A DNA stretch of 64,000 bases from Chlorophyllum brunneum (GCA_963576785.1 OY756140.1:434001-498000); one strand, 5' to 3'. Positions 1 to 13,737 are shown, numbered from the stretch's first letter. Notes: generated by a model not told the origin, from the letters alone. Numbers and translations: made by a program.

Positions 1-856
1 TCAGCGAAGAATTGTGCGATGAAGGGAGCGGAGAGGTTGAGGACGAATGTCTGATTAAGGCGTAAATTAATCATTGTGTTATAAGCACTTGGGTTGAGGG
101 CTGACCTTGTTAGCGGCGGATGATTTCTCGCTCAACCATTCAACGATGCTGGTACCATGCGTGAGGAAGTAACCTTCGACGTAGAAAACCTGAGCAGCGT
201 CGATGAGAGGAGCAACCGTCGCTGATTCGAGATGAGATTGTTCGAATTTCTCAGCAACTCGAAGAGTCGTAACGAGAGAACTATCAACACAACTTAGTCT
301 TTCGTATTCACAGCAATCAAGAAGTATTCCACCATACCGGTCATGACCAGTAATAACAACGGCACAAGCTCCCGTCTTTTCACCTTTCTTGACTTGATAC
401 ACCTCATCAAGTCCCTCTCGAGTATTAGCAGCCTTCAACTGCTCAGCAAGATCATCATCACCAACACATCCAGTATATACAACCGATTTCGGTGGAAGGA
501 CATACTATAAAAGAAAGAAACATCGTTCTGATCAGTTATCCAACAAAGCTTCTGATAAGATATAACGACGCACAGCAGCTCCACGAGCAGCATTCTGCGC
601 AGCACCTCCAGCAACAAAAGTCACTTTATAATTTTTCACAACTTCTTCATAGCTTTATAGAAAAACACAAGGACCAAATTTTCTCAGATTTCTTCTGATA
701 CTTGAAGAAAACTTACATCGGTGTATGTTCCTCCTGGGCTAAAATCGCGTCATTCGACTTGAGTCCATATTTCTCAAGCAGCTTCTCGCCATTGGTAACT
801 TGCAAATCGAGCAAAGGGTTACCCATGCAGAAAAGTTTATAACTCGAGGCGGCCAT
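1..856 (-). CDS. ADO1: Adenosine kinase, 5' part (runs off the left edge)
   Basis: Adenosine kinase phosphorylates adenosine to AMP with ATP in the cytosol (purine salvage, removal of adenosine made by the methyl cycle). Exons on the minus strand are 856-717, 652-574, 504-106 and 50-1, continuing outside the window. The start ATG at 856 opens the family N-terminus MAASSYKLFCMGNPLLDLQ; next come the PfkB-type glycine-rich segment FVAGGAAQNAARGAA and then VYTGCVGDDDLAEQLK and GACAVVITGHDR. The three introns have GT-AG ends and keep the frame; the first two split THTP/IYEEV and GAA/YVLPP. The last visible exon gives TFVLNLSAPFI. The catalytic Asp region near the C-terminus is not in the window. 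The family call is certain; the gene is only about half seen. Confidence 0.95.
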
Positions 857-1679
857 TTTTTTCGGTCAGTAGTGGTAAAATATTTTGGTAGCGATGGTAG
901 TGGTGGTGGTGAGAAGAAGTGGATCAAATGTTCTTTTCCATGTGTGTGTAAGTTCGCCAGAGGTCTTTATCGATGTAATCTATCTTATCTAATCAAAGAA
1001 CACCCAGGTGTATTGTTTTTCTGACTTCATTTTGGATAGCAGTGGATGATTTTCAGAATCGGATAGTTTGTACTTACTGTTCGGTGCCATCCTCCTCAGT
1101 CATTAGGTGGAACAGGTGTCCGAGTTGAGGTGCAAGCTAGTACGAGAGCACTGAGAGTCCTTATCTCCATTTGTCGGTTGTATATTGATTCCATCAAGTC
1201 ATACAGAATCAAACTTGGGTCAACAAACTCTGACGGATCAGTGTCTTCGCGGGACGAAAATTCACGACTACCCATACGATATAAAAGAAATATAAATTTT
1301 TGATAGCATGCAACTCTGTACATATAGGTAAAGCAAGTAACGCTACCTTTGCACTCTAAGTAGTAGAAGGAATACATTATGAACAACTACAAAAATAGGA
1401 ATAGGGGGAATATGCTCTAAGTAATCAAAAACACTGGGGGGAGGGGTAGGGGAGACTAAACGACGTGCAGGAAATATGGAATGAAGCAGTCAATAAGAAA
1501 AGCACTACTCAATAGGAGAATAGGCACGAAACGCCCATAATCCGGAATTGAACTACAATATGGTGAAGAAAAATTGACAGGAAATCCAGGATGAGACCAG
1601 AACTATACCATCCCCTGGTACTTGCGAAAGTCACCAGGGAGGAATCTATACACAGAAATCATGTACAAACGGGCCAAGT
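857..1679. other. Intergenic, no gene seen
   Basis: This 823-bp stretch separates the adenosine kinase start from the 3' end of the zinc-finger gene; both genes are on the minus strand. Short open frames occur at 1096-1386, but they lack a convincing start, family motif or splice partner. It presumably holds the adenosine kinase promoter and the 3' UTR of the zinc-finger gene. Confidence 0.5.
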
Positions 1680-2858
1680 CTAAATGGAGTCTCGGACGCG
1701 AGACATGGGTGGGGAGTGTGGGGGTAGCTCGGTGCGAAGAGAGGAGACGGCCATGTTAGTAGTGGTGAAAGATTCGCAGGAAACGTCAAACCGCGTCGAG
1801 GGTACGTAGGAATCATAGCCGGTAATGGGAAACGCTGGCTTGATTGGGGCCGCCGCAAGTGCCTCCGACTCGGACTCGGATGCAGAGGAATCCGATTCGT
1901 GGTCCATAGCTGGCTCCGGCTCTGGAGAGGGTGATGGTGACGGTGGAGAAAGCTTGAGTACGGGACGAGGGTTGCCATTTTCCTCCTGGTTTTGTTTGTG
2001 GACTTTGAGATGCTGGAGCAAATTATCATGCCGGTTGAAGAATTTGCCGCAAGCTGGATGTGTACATTTGAAGGCTAGATCACAAGGATATGTTAGTCTA
2101 AGGGCAGTTGTCTTTGACGAGAGAGACACTCACGCTTTTCATGGGTATGGATGGAACGTATGTGTCGTTTTAAATGTTCGCCCCTATGGAAACATTTCCC
2201 GCATCCTTCGACCTTGCAGATATACATCCTCTTGTCCTTGGGCTCTCCCTGTACCTCCGGGGCTACTTGGGTCGGCACACGGCGTCCCCTACTCTTCTTG
2301 GTGAGGTTTGGAACAGGGACAGGTAATGTCGCGCGCGATCGAGGACCACGGCGCTCGGGAGCATACCCAGGCGACACAGAGCTCTCAAGGAAAGTCAAGG
2401 GCGGCGTTGAAGCAAGCGGCGAAGAACTACGCGTTGTGGACTGGGAGGCGTCTCTAGAGTCGATTATAGGAGACGCCGTTCTATGTCCCTCCTGAACTTC
2501 TTCGGCGTCCGTTGGAGAGGACGACTGTTTCGACGCTGCGCGCGGTTTCTTGCGAGAGGCAGTGTGTTTCGGTGGTGATGATACAGGAGAGTCATCGGGC
2601 AGACGACGCTTGGTGGTAGTGCCTGTCTGCGAGCGTGTCCGGGGCCGGGCGGAGTCGTCGGGTTGAGTTGGAAAATTTTCGTCTGCTTGGGGGTCGGAGT
2701 CACTTCTGCTTGGTACCTACCGTGCAAAAAGCGGATGTGCTCAGAACAATATTGAATCAAAGAGAGCAACTCGTGCGCACCTCTGGCTCGGACAGCATTG
2801 GCGATGGCTCATGCGCGTCAGAGGACTCGGTGTGGTTCTCCGCGTCGTGTAGAGACAT
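1680..2858 (-). CDS. C2H2 zinc-finger transcription factor A (Msn2/4-like), 351 aa
   Basis: Predicted nuclear DNA-binding regulator. Exons are 2858-2781, 2716-2134 and 2074-1680, joined at phases 0 and 1; total 1,056 nt. Residues about 1-150 are low-complexity Ser/Thr/Pro with basic patches (SRKKPRAASKQ). A basic motif LTKKSRGRRVPT follows, then two tandem fingers: CKVEGCGKCFHRGEHLKRH (Cx4Cx12Hx4H) and CTHPACGKFFNRHDNLLQH (Cx4Cx12Hx3H). The TGEKP-type linker reads THEKP and is split by the second intron at phase 1. The helix residues that contact DNA (R-E-H-R and R-D-N-Q) match those of yeast Msn2/Msn4, so binding to AGGGG-type sites is an inference. About 100 acidic, Ser-rich residues follow the fingers. 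Paralog B at 14,027-16,279 has the same motif, fingers and linker intron. A true Msn2/4 ortholog is not proven. Confidence 0.88.
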
Positions 2859-2890
2859 TGGGCGAGGAGCGGTTCCGGGGGCGGCAGTGG

Positions 2891-2927
2891 AGGGGGTGGG
2901 GAGGGTATAAGAGGGGTGGATTAGGGG
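2891..2927. promoter_or_regulatory. Cluster of three AGGGG (STRE-like) boxes upstream of zinc-finger gene A
   Basis: AGGGG occurs at 2891-2895, 2912-2916 and 2923-2927, which is 33-69 bp upstream of the start codon at 2858, within a G-rich tract. AGGGG/CCCCT is the stress response element bound by yeast Msn2/4, whose DNA-contact residues are conserved in this protein. This suggests autoregulation; it is an inference from motif presence, and a G-rich tract can give such matches by chance. Confidence 0.4.
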
Positions 2928-5900
2928 TGGCAGGACGAAGCTCTGGTTTCAGCCCCTAAGTCTCTCCAAACTTTGCACTTCTCTAAAATTGCACGTGGTC
3001 TCCGCAATGTATTACGTAAGCACGCCCTGAACGACCTCACCTGTCGCTCGCCATGAATCCAGCCACTGTCATTGCCAACCGCTGCACGGCGTTGCTGCTT
3101 CGCGCTTAGGCCGCACTAGGGGATTGTTGGTTAGCGACCAAGAGTGCCACTGGACACCGAACCTCACCTTGCAGGCGATTGCCCCCTGCGACCAGTGGGT
3201 ACAGAGGACTGCTGTCGTTCCATCTGGTATACTTATATGTCTGGTACTCGGTACCTCGGCAACCGTCTTCCCGCAGTATGTCACCCTTCCTGATCCTGTC
3301 GATCTGCACCCACAGATCAGATGTGACAAGACCCCAATCAAGTACTCGTAGGTTGGCTATCTCCCTCACGGCTCTTACGCAACCCTGAAGCTCTGTCTAC
3401 GCTACCTTTGGCAAAGAGATCCTCGTAGTTTCTTGCAGAAACACAAAGTGCGAGAGCTAGAGTATAATCTACCTCCAAATCCTCATTCCGTACCTTTAAG
3501 CTCATACTGCATCCACAGAACCCAGCTTTCTTTTCCCTGTTTCTTGATTTCAGTAATCTGACTCGTTCAGCCGAGGTGATGGCCCCATCCATTCACGGCC
3601 ATCCGCGTTCCGTACTCCCTAATCAATCCAGTTCATTACCACAAATCGAGCTTTAAACAACTCGCTACTTTCCGCAACCTTTTCAACGCCTTACCATGAT
3701 ATCCGCTTCAAGATAACTGGCTCCTTCCTTCTGTTCTCTCTCCACGCTCTCCCCCCGCGGAATCAATATCACCTGGCTAGACACAGGTCCATTCGACTAT
3801 CGTCATCTCCATTATGGTGCAGGTAGCCCGTGGAAGGAAGACAAGAACACTCACCGTCGGTTATCAGCACCGTTCCCATTTACATGTTCCAACGGACCAT
3901 TCCAGAGTTTACATATCCGGCGTTGTCGGCCAACATGCTTTGTTCAAGTGACGTATACCTGACAATGCTCCTGCCGCAGACTTGCAAAGTTTCCCAAGGA
4001 TCGCAAGTCATCCACCTTCCCTCGTAGGTTTGCCGCCGCTGTCCCTTGCCCTCTGTCCATGGTAGTTCCGTACCGTGAACAAATTTCCCTCGTATAGGTC
4101 ACTCCTGTCATAGACAACTCACCGTTTTTACTCCACCTGTTCTCATGCTTGCCGCAGAACCCGAATATGGCTGTGACGACACACATACCCTTCTCATTGC
4201 CCATCAGTACACGGTTGTGTAAGAGATGCAACTTCCGCAGTACATTCCTGGATCTTTGTCGATGCCGCGTATATGAAACTAATCTGATAGACACTCTTCC
4301 ATTGTCTTAGTCGGTGTCTTCTGTCTTCTGGTCCCAGAACCAGCCTTACTATTTCCGTTCCACCGAGTGTCTGTGCCATGACCCTACCCCACCTTATTGG
4401 TGTCTCTTGTGTCTTTCCCTGAGCAATGATCCAAACCGCTCGCCAACATGTTCGGCACTAACGTTTGTGTTGTCTGAGCGGTCGTTCCTTGTGCCTCCCC
4501 GTACACGCCATGCGCTCGCGACCCTTTTACTTGCGGAACTCGGGTCGAAGGTTGTGTCTCAAGGAATTCCGATTACCAGCAACAAACTCTGAATACAACA
4601 ATCTATGCCGTCATTTTCATTATTCGGCTTCACTGTCGCCGTTCTCGCATACTCCGTAAATATAAGGTGGCGTATTCTATTTCAAACCTTTCGGAAGGCT
4701 CCTCTCTATCCTCATATTACTACCACGACATAAGAAGAGAGAAGAGAAAGAGGAGTTGTGGCTTTAGACTACGAACCTCAGCTTCATGAAATCCATTTAC
4801 ACGGGTTGCTACCGTCATCACGCCACCCGTATCCAACGTCGAGGATCAGGATACGAGGAACAACTTCGCAAGTGGATCAAAACTGCCATAAACCTTTCGT
4901 AAAACTCCTACCCCGATTCTAATCATGTATGTATATTTCCCTACCCTGTCTCCTTACCCGCATCAAACCCGAATTGACGTCCAAGGACTGAACAGCACCT
5001 CGTGTTTCGACTATTGCTTCTGTGTCGAGGCGTCGAACACCCCCATTCAAAAGTCTGGACCCCACCGCTCCACAGGAGAATTTAGACAAAGTTTCCAACC
5101 TGCAAGGAAGGATGTAGATACAAAAAGGGCCTTAATTATACTCTGCCGTCTTCAGCCCAACGAGAAGAGCGTCAACACTGTGGGGCGGGGGGGAGTGTTG
5201 TGTGAGGAATCCATTTCGGGAATATAGACCCGAACGAAGGAGCTTCTTTCTGATCTCTTCGCTCATCTACCAAAATTAACGTCTCATAAGCGAGTGGGTT
5301 CGGCTCCTTCCGTGGCGGTGACCTCGAGCCGGAATGTTGGTTTGACAATGTTTTGGTGAAGAGTTGCCGTTTGTGACTTGCGTGGATGAGTTTAAGTGAT
5401 GAGATCTTCTCATGCTTGGGGTCTGTAGATACCGCGCTGAGAACGGATGAGGTGAGAGTGGAATGTAGTAGTGGGTTAATTCTGGAGCTTCGCCCGATTC
5501 TGATAGTATTAGGAAAGGGCTGTGAGAGGTTCTTTGATCGCACAAAGTTTCCCTTGTTTTTGGTTTGAGATATGTTCGTAGAGTTGTCAGGACATGAGAG
5601 ATTGGCTCTTCGTGCCTTATTAGGCTCTATTTCCACTTTTGTGCAAGACTAGTGACTGAGGTATGGGATGTGACGCATTAGCGGTTGATCTTTCTAATGA
5701 ACGGAAATAGCTCTTGATCATTCAAGTGAAATACGGTATACTATGATCTCAGAGGTATATTTTTTGTTGATGTGGTAGTTACGGGGTGGTGATGTTACTG
5801 AAGGGATGTTGAAGCTGTAGTGCACTTTACGCTTCTATCGTAACACTTCAGAAGATGGACATTATTTTTGGACAGGTATGCTGTTCGACTTTGCGTATCT

Positions 5901-8590
5901 GCGACACTCCCCCGTCACACACCACTCAGTAATCAGTGCTCGATAGATTGATTTCTTGCAAAAAAAAAGTTCGGACAGGTGGACGAGGCTATTTCCGAAC
6001 CAGGAATTAAGCAATAGAACCATGCACCAAAACTGATCAACAATGTTCATATCAACTGCGGATTTCTGATATGATAAGTTTGCTTTGACAATGAGCACCA
6101 CCAACGAGGCGGGGTTCGGCCAAAGGTTACTTTCTCAGTCCCCACCACGTTTTGAGTCTCTGATTCAGCCCATAGTGGAGGATATGACTCACTTCGGAGT
6201 GGGGCTTCACACCGAGCCACCCTGAAAGCTCTTCCATTTTTTGTTTTGTTACGGATCCAAAAGTGTGAAGAGCATCATAATTCTCTGCTGATTGCCATCA
6301 AGCGCTGGGTTATTATCGCCATGATTGCAGCCTTCAATAGCTAAAACTTATCTGATCTCATTCTCACACACCCAGTATACCAGTCATAAAACCGTTTCAG
6401 ACATTTCAATCAGTCATTCACCAAATAAAACAACAAATAAGAAATCCGGTAACGAACTACAGCCGAGGGATACTGCGCATCAAAGAACTTTCACGAAGCC
6501 AGTGGATACCGTCATAAACACGAGGCGTGGCTTGCTTGGGCTCGATGGGGTCATAATTTACCTTCAAAATCGGTCGAGCTGACGGAAACTTTTTGAGCTT
6601 CTCGGGGAATGACGAGTTGCCGTCGACCCCACGAGTAACCCCATTAAATTTCTCTCCATTCCCTGTGGCAATGCCCGACTGTGCGTCAATCGTCGTTGAT
6701 GCTGATTACAGTAGCATGTAGGGTTGTGACAGATCTTGTCATGCTCAGGGAAGTTTTGGATAACGATGGATGATACTTGGACCCAAGCTGTGCTGGGAAT
6801 CTTCCACCTGAAGTGGCGGGAAGTAGGGTCAACAGCCCAGTGATGGTTCGTTTGATCAGTCCATCACCAAGTTGAAACATAGAACTAGTTTAAAGGCCTA
6901 AGCGCTAGCGCCGATAAAGAGCTGGTATGAAGCGACAGTGTTGACACGCATTTTCTTGGGCTAGGGTACAGGTTATGAGCATTAGGATTAGCAACTTGTA
7001 TCATCGTCGGATCAACCGTAACAAGAATAACGACGGCGGTGTTCAGGTGCCTGTCCTGGATCACGGGTATGTGTATGCGCCTCGGAATCCGGTGGACCAT
7101 CCACAAACTCGTGGGTTTCGGAAACAAGAAAGGCCCTTGATAAACCTGATTGATCGAGGTCACCAACAGTAGCGACGATCATGATGTTGATATGGTTTGA
7201 TCCAACATGGCCAAGTAATCTATCATTGGCCTTTTCCTGCACGTTCAGGTGTACCTTTGCCACTCCCCCCAGCAACCTTGTGGCAAGGTACAGTAATGCA
7301 TGCTCATAGGCACGGCAGGAGCCAAATGAATGGCCGGGATGTGTCGCTGTTTCCATATGATGGAAACAATATTCCCACCTCGATAATAATAGGTGATGCG
7401 GAGGAATTATAAGGCACCTTTTGCCCTGATAATGGTTTGAGGAAATACACAAGTAGCGCATGACTATCAGATCCTGAAATTTGCCCCTCCTACCAACTGA
7501 ACGTTGAAATTACCTTAGTAGGAAGGTTCGGTACTCAATTTCTTGTGCTGTACACGATGATCTACGTCTTGTGATGAGCGTTTGTTTTATGTATGGGTCA
7601 CAAACTGGATAGATCGGGACTATGAATATCAAATTGAGCCATTCTGGGGGACCAATCAACTTACATGCTCGTGTGATTGTTATCCGCCGATGGAACTGTG
7701 GGGCGGGGTGAGCTCCAACTACCAGTTACAATTGGGCTAGAGGGTAGATCGCGCCCTCGGATCACAGTACTTGTTTGAGAGATAGTGGCCCAATTTGAGG
7801 CGTCTCATCGAATGGATTTCTGCGATCAGCTTTCGTCGCCTTGGCATGGAGTGACCCTGAGTGACCCTGCTCGACGCCGATGAAATTCATTTTCACAATT
7901 CCCGGTACCGTGAGCCCGTTGGATCGCGAGAGAGTGCAGGACTAGTGCAGGGAACCGCCGAACCGCCAATCATTAATCATCCCTTGAACAGCGTCCTCGA
8001 ACCAAATACGAAAGTGAGTGTCTTGGAATGTGATGCCCAAGCAGTGTAGATTTAGAATGTTTTAGACTTGGTTGAACATAGAAATGAACCACCGGAAAAC
8101 AAGCCACATAGACGAACTGATGGTCATTGGGAACGAAGGTCGGAATGAATTAATCAGTCTACTTTTGTATCTTTCGCATTGTCACGCTTGAAAAACGGCA
8201 CGCAGGGTCCCAACTCAACGCACTGATTTCCAAACCGCTCGTCTATCAGTAGTGCCATGCCGAACGAGCCGAGTTTCAAACTTTGAATCCCCCGCATGCC
8301 GGGCGGTGCGAGCCGAACGGCTGCGATGTTGGCCTCATTTGGACCACAAGTGCCCTCTTCATTATCCGAAGGACTTCACGCCACAAGGGATCATATTGCA
8401 GCGAAGTTGAACACACTCTTCTCCACAGGCTATCTGAGCTGAGTCAAATTTTCCGTTTATGAGGCAGTTACCTTGTGGACAACTTGAGGAATGTGCCCAT
8501 GATATTTGCCACAGAGGACTACTCAAGAAATAACATCAGGACCTTGGTTTCGGAGCTACGAGAGTATACCCTCTCTCCAAATTAGTGGCT
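2928..8590. other. Long gene-poor region with normal CpG content
   Basis: No supportable gene was found on either strand. Open frames up to about 150 codons exist (for example minus 7012-7461 and minus 5172-5636), but they show no family motif, no credible start or splice context and no composition change. CpG dinucleotides are present throughout, unlike the adjacent block. It is too long to be only the promoter of zinc-finger gene A, so it probably also contains decayed sequence or non-coding transcripts that I cannot define. Confidence 0.4.
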
Positions 8591-11500
8591 AGCGACCATG
8601 TGATAACCATGCACCCATGCTCCAATATTAATGGCAGTTATGGCATTTCTTTACTCAAGCTTCCTGTAGTGTTCTTACTGCCAGAGTGCTTTGACTACTT
8701 CTTAATCCTCTCATGTAACTCACCTGGCAGTTTATGTAGATGCTGTTCCTTTCATCCATCCCAGAAAGATTGAAGCACCAATATAATGAAGGATTATCCT
8801 ACTGTCAGTGAAGGTAGTCTCATTGTGTAACTTCCCAGAGTCCAGTGCTCTGCATAGATTCTGAGAACAAGGCCATCTCCAGATCTGAATGGAAGATCTC
8901 TCAGCTTCCATACCTGTGCACTAGGAGCTGCACAGACATTCAACATGGAAATATCCAACGGCCAACAGGTCTTGCTCCATTAGTCACTGTATGTTATGTG
9001 GGTCCAAAAGATTCATCATAGGGGAGGTTTTGTTTGCCATGTTTTTTACAGTCTGCATCCTAGCTCCTCTTCACCCAGTGTGGTCCTATATGTAACAATC
9101 AACAGTTACCTCATCTACCATTATCTGGCTGGAGCAATGAAGTACTGGCTATAATGGTATGTAATTGTGGTTGTTTATATACTATGATAATCTTATCAGT
9201 ATTCCTTCAACCAGAACTTTTACCACTAACTCAACAAGCTACATACTCCATTAAGAATATATAAATGCAGTACAAGAAGGTATCTGTCCAGATGTTGCAT
9301 CAAATATGCTCTAGACAGTACTCAAGATTTTGGTAATTGTAATTGATAATGGTATGCAGTATGTGAACAGGATTGCTAGTCCACCCAAAGCTAAATATTA
9401 GTATCTGTCTATTACTGAACTCCACCTAGCTCTCTGGTCAGTGCTTTCTGTAGTTTCTAAACTCTAGTCCATCCAAGTTAGGAACTGTGAGCCTTGTACT
9501 CCTTCTAAAGAAAAGAGTACAGTACAAATAGTAGAACAGATGAGTTGTATCTCAGGTTTACCCACACTTTTGTCTATTGCTTTGCCAATCTGTGAAAACT
9601 TATGCTCTATTTCCTTTGTACTGATTGGCTGACTGCTTAGAAATTGTCTTGCTTCCCCTTTATGATGCCAGAACCAAACTCATTTAGGTAGCTTATCTCC
9701 CTCCTTGATAATCATAGGTCTGTTTGTTACATTTTTTCTGTTAGTGAACACATCAACTTTAGTATGAAAACTTAACCAAATACTTACTTGGTTATTAACA
9801 AAACAAAATCTCAGTAAAGATGGTAGTGGGTAATACTCACTGACTACTAATAGTACTGGGCAGAGTAATCTATGTAGTCTGAGGTATTCCTCAACCAGGT
9901 TCTGATCATTGGCCTATTATCTCTGTGCTTGGCTTCATTCAATATATCAACAATAGATCAGAAGGATGAATATTATGATGCAGAATCTTATTTATTGGAC
10001 CCAATCTGAAGGAAAGTCATGGGATACTATCCAGTGACTGTACTTTTGTCTTACATCTCACCTAAGGACAAACTTTACAGATAAGTTTTGAATCAGTATA
10101 TCAGGAGTATGTAGCCTCAAAGGTGATATCATAGATTAGTAAAGATGCTTTTTGGTAGGACACTTCTGAAAAATCTCATTTTCTATTATAGATTGTAGGA
10201 CAGAAATCACAAGTGACAAAAACCTTACTCAGAAGCCCAATAGATACATATCTCTAATTGAATTGTCAAAACTTAACTAAACCTATGCCAATGAGCCTTA
10301 ACAAAGTCCAAATCATTTGATATTTGAGAAACTGAGAAATATAACTATATTAAGTAGAAGCCCTAGCTGTTATATCTAAACCTCAAACTTATGTCAGAGG
10401 TTATGATAAATTCTCCAAAGCTATACCACTTGTACTACTACTATGATCTAGTAATATTGTCATTAATTCCTTACTCTATCTTGCTTGGAAATATGTACCA
10501 TACCTGTATGTATGTGACACCAATGGACTTTACTTGTACACTATTGAAAACAACCTTTATGATACTTGGAATAATAGTTAGAAAGTTCAATCTACTACTG
10601 AAGAGATAATATAGTATATCCACCTCTATATATATACCTATAGTCCAGCACTTGAAGTGCTTATTCACCAATAAGTTACTGATAGAATCTATTGTATAGA
10701 AATGTGACTGAAAGACTTGTCACCAGATGATAAACCTACTGAACCCAGTAATAATAGCAACAACTCCTCCTATCCACTATTACAATCTACTTGAGTCTTT
10801 GTCAAGTCACCCAAGTCCTACCTCTCTGAAGAACTAACTGCATTAAGATCATCCTTATCATCTGACTCCAATTAACCAATAGATGCAGTTCTTCCATTCC
10901 CACCATTATCACCATTGTTACTATCTACTACTTTGTCCTGCATGTTCTGTGACTGTAGTTGCTCTGATGAATCTATATCTTTGTTATCTGAGATCTTTGA
11001 AAATGAGTAAGTACTCATCTATTTTATCTTCATCAGTTTCACCTCATCCTTCTACTCACCCTCATTACTCAAAAACTACAAGATAAATGGGATTCCCATT
11101 CCTTGGTCAAGTAATGACAGTTTGATAATATTTGCTTATCTGGTTGCTTAGCTAAGATAGGTATTAAGGCTATACCCTAGAGATTGCATCCTCTTCAATT
11201 GCTCTTAGTAATTGAATCTGTAACACCAGCTTCTTCTCTATATTATTGACTCTAGTTCTATTATAGTCTTGTTTGATAAGGAAAAATGATCCCCTTGAAC
11301 TAAGCTGTATTTTACAAAACAAAAGCTTAGAAATAATACAAATTACATAACTAAAGTCCAATAGTTATGCATTTTCTACTTGCTACTATGCTTATGTCAG
11401 ATTCTGACAGATATTATGACCCCTCAATGCAAAAACAGAGACTTCCATATATATATCTAAGATGTTTATGACAGCTGCCAAGACTAGAACGTATATGATG

Positions 11501-12130
11501 ATTTTTTTACAGTAGGAGATAACTCATAGTTACTCAGAAAATTTGTTGGTGGTTAACAGAGGTAGATAGCTATGACCTATTTTGTATAGTGGTTAAAGAT
11601 GTCTACTGCTGGGAAGAGTAACCAGTATAAGTACACTAAAGATTCTTTTATAGTACCGAAATAAAAATTAATTAATATAAACTAATTTGAATGACTTATG
11701 AGAGAAAGAAGGATTTAAAAAATAGGACACAATTCAGTTTCAAGTTTTCTATTTCAAGCCATGAAAGTATTGTGTACATCTACCCTATCTGCCCCAAATA
11801 ATGAAAAAAGTGAGAGCCAAAGAATAGGCTACTTCAGGAGCTTCCTGTTTCTGCTCAGAAATGCATTATGAATTTTACTTTGGGTCTTCTCAAAGATCTA
11901 AACTTGATATAGATAACCTGTTGTTGTTATCCTGGCAACAATTGTCACCTGGAAAGATGCCATTTAATGGAAAAGGAGAACTCAAGCAGGAAGAAGCATT
12001 GGTTAGTGTGATTATGACACATGCTGAGTACAATGCCCCTTTCTGTGCTCAAAAGCTGGTTAGACAGGAACGGAGCTGTCCAGTTCTTGGTGTGTAATTG
12101 GCTAAAAATAGCTCACTTATTCTCGCACAC
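8591..12130. repeat. AT-rich, CpG-free block; probable decayed methylated mobile element
   Basis: Reading every line, I found no CpG from 8,961 to 11,489 (2,529 bp) and only a handful in the flanks (near 8593, 8959, 11490, 11657 and 12071), while sequence on both sides has ordinary CpG. TG is over-represented where I counted it (nine TG in 10,921-10,980). No open frame exceeds about 80 codons. This is the pattern left by deamination of methylated cytosines in CpG, which in Agaricomycetes typically marks silenced transposable elements. I could not recognise reverse transcriptase, transposase or terminal repeats, so the element class is unknown. Boundaries are approximate. Confidence 0.6.
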
Positions 12131-13737
12131 AAAATTGTGCATGGAAGAGGTACAGATATGAAACTTTCTGTCATTCGTCTCACGCCAGAATAATGTAATA
12201 TATGAAACTTTAACAGTATCATCAGAGTTGAAGTTTTTTTTTGCAGATGTGATACAAGTATTCCGCATGATCGAGGCTAGATGGTGATAATGGAATCGGT
12301 TGCTCTAACTACCGTCGGACGGTGTCTTGGACCTGCAAACGTGCGGGGTTCGCCTGAGAGTTTTGCAGCGGAAGAGAAGAAGTGGTAAAACATTCCAAGG
12401 ACAGCTACGATCGGCGGTCAAGGCTCCGAAGGTCGCATTTTTCCAGTGGGGGAAGATGTTTCACTCAAAGCCAATGGGTCCGCGGTCACGGACTAAAGTG
12501 CACAATACGCATGCCAAGCTCCCAGCAAGTTCGGTGGCCGATGGGACAGTGGGTGATTGTACTCTTGTAAAGTAGTACCGTGACCTGACATGGGGTACAA
12601 TTGAATATTGGGATTTGAATGGAGGTTCGGGTGACTACAAAAAATACGAAATTATAAGAATGATGAGTTCGGAAGTCTGATTGGATGTCCGGGTGAAGAC
12701 GGTGCCCCTTGCGGAGTACGTACCTGGTGTTGCCTTGTGGGATGGAGTGGTGTGGTGGTCAACAGGTAGCAGGGGAGTGCAACGACTTGGGGAGCGGGGG
12801 GAGGCGCGTTATGGTGTGACCATCGGCGAGTCTCTGAAGATGGGAAATCGAGATGAGGATCTCAGATGGGGGAGATCGGCGGGGGGTGGACGGATTTAGT
12901 GGACTTGATTCCAGAACGAGATTGAGTGATCAAGTTCAGATGGTGGATTAGACTCATGGTTCAAGCGGAGCTCATAGTACATTTGACACTCCGCTGCCGT
13001 AGGTGGTGACGCATGGGATGCTGTGCTTGCTGTGTGGATATGAGACAGGCCGCACGGAAGAGAGTTGACTGGAGACGGCGCAGCAGAGGAGGGAAGGAGA
13101 AGGACGGCGGTCCGTGGAGGAGGCGAACCAGTGTGGGTGTGACGGTGTGACAGAAGGTTTGGCAGTGGACGGCGGCAGAGCAGCATTTATGGCAGGTAGG
13201 AACCAAGCCCCGATCGGAATGCCAGCTCGGGATGGTCGCGCGTTTTAGTCAGGCGTGAACGAGATTTGAGTTGCGCCGATGAAAAGTAACGCTTCGATTC
13301 GCTTCGGCGCACCTGCTTTACGGCCAGGTCACTCATTTGCGGCCTGCGTTAAAGTTGGAAGATCTGGGGATGAGCGGCGCTGGCAGATATGGATGCCGCT
13401 GCCCGAGAGATAGAATCAATTTCAGTAAACGCATTCTTCATCGCTATTTCTCTTTCCGCCAGTCAGGTCTGTCATATTGTGTTCTCCTTCGATACTAATC
13501 CACAATCGGTCGCCAGCAGCCACCTATCATTCCTGATCTCTTGAAATACTCTCCGACTTGCCTTCATTTGCCTCATCATCTCGTCCTCTCCTCGTCTTCG
13601 CCAGAGCCCGGCCTACCCTCGACCGGTCGGTTTGAACTAGTTGTGGTGTTCATATACAACCCATCGAGATCGATCCACGCCGCCTCCTCACAGGACCCAG
13701 TATCCATCCCCGTACTGACCCTTGCTTGCCAACCCTC
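12131..13737. other. Gene-poor region upstream of zinc-finger gene B
   Basis: CpG returns to normal here. Short open frames (for example minus 12896-13206) have no recognisable content. The stretch 13,540-13,740 is pyrimidine-rich and leads into a TATA box, as expected for a core promoter. Confidence 0.4.

Noticed and set aside
7012..7461. Minus-strand open frame of about 150 codons in the gene-poor region
   Set aside because: No family motif, no convincing start, and the overlapping frames on the other strand are equally open; likely chance.
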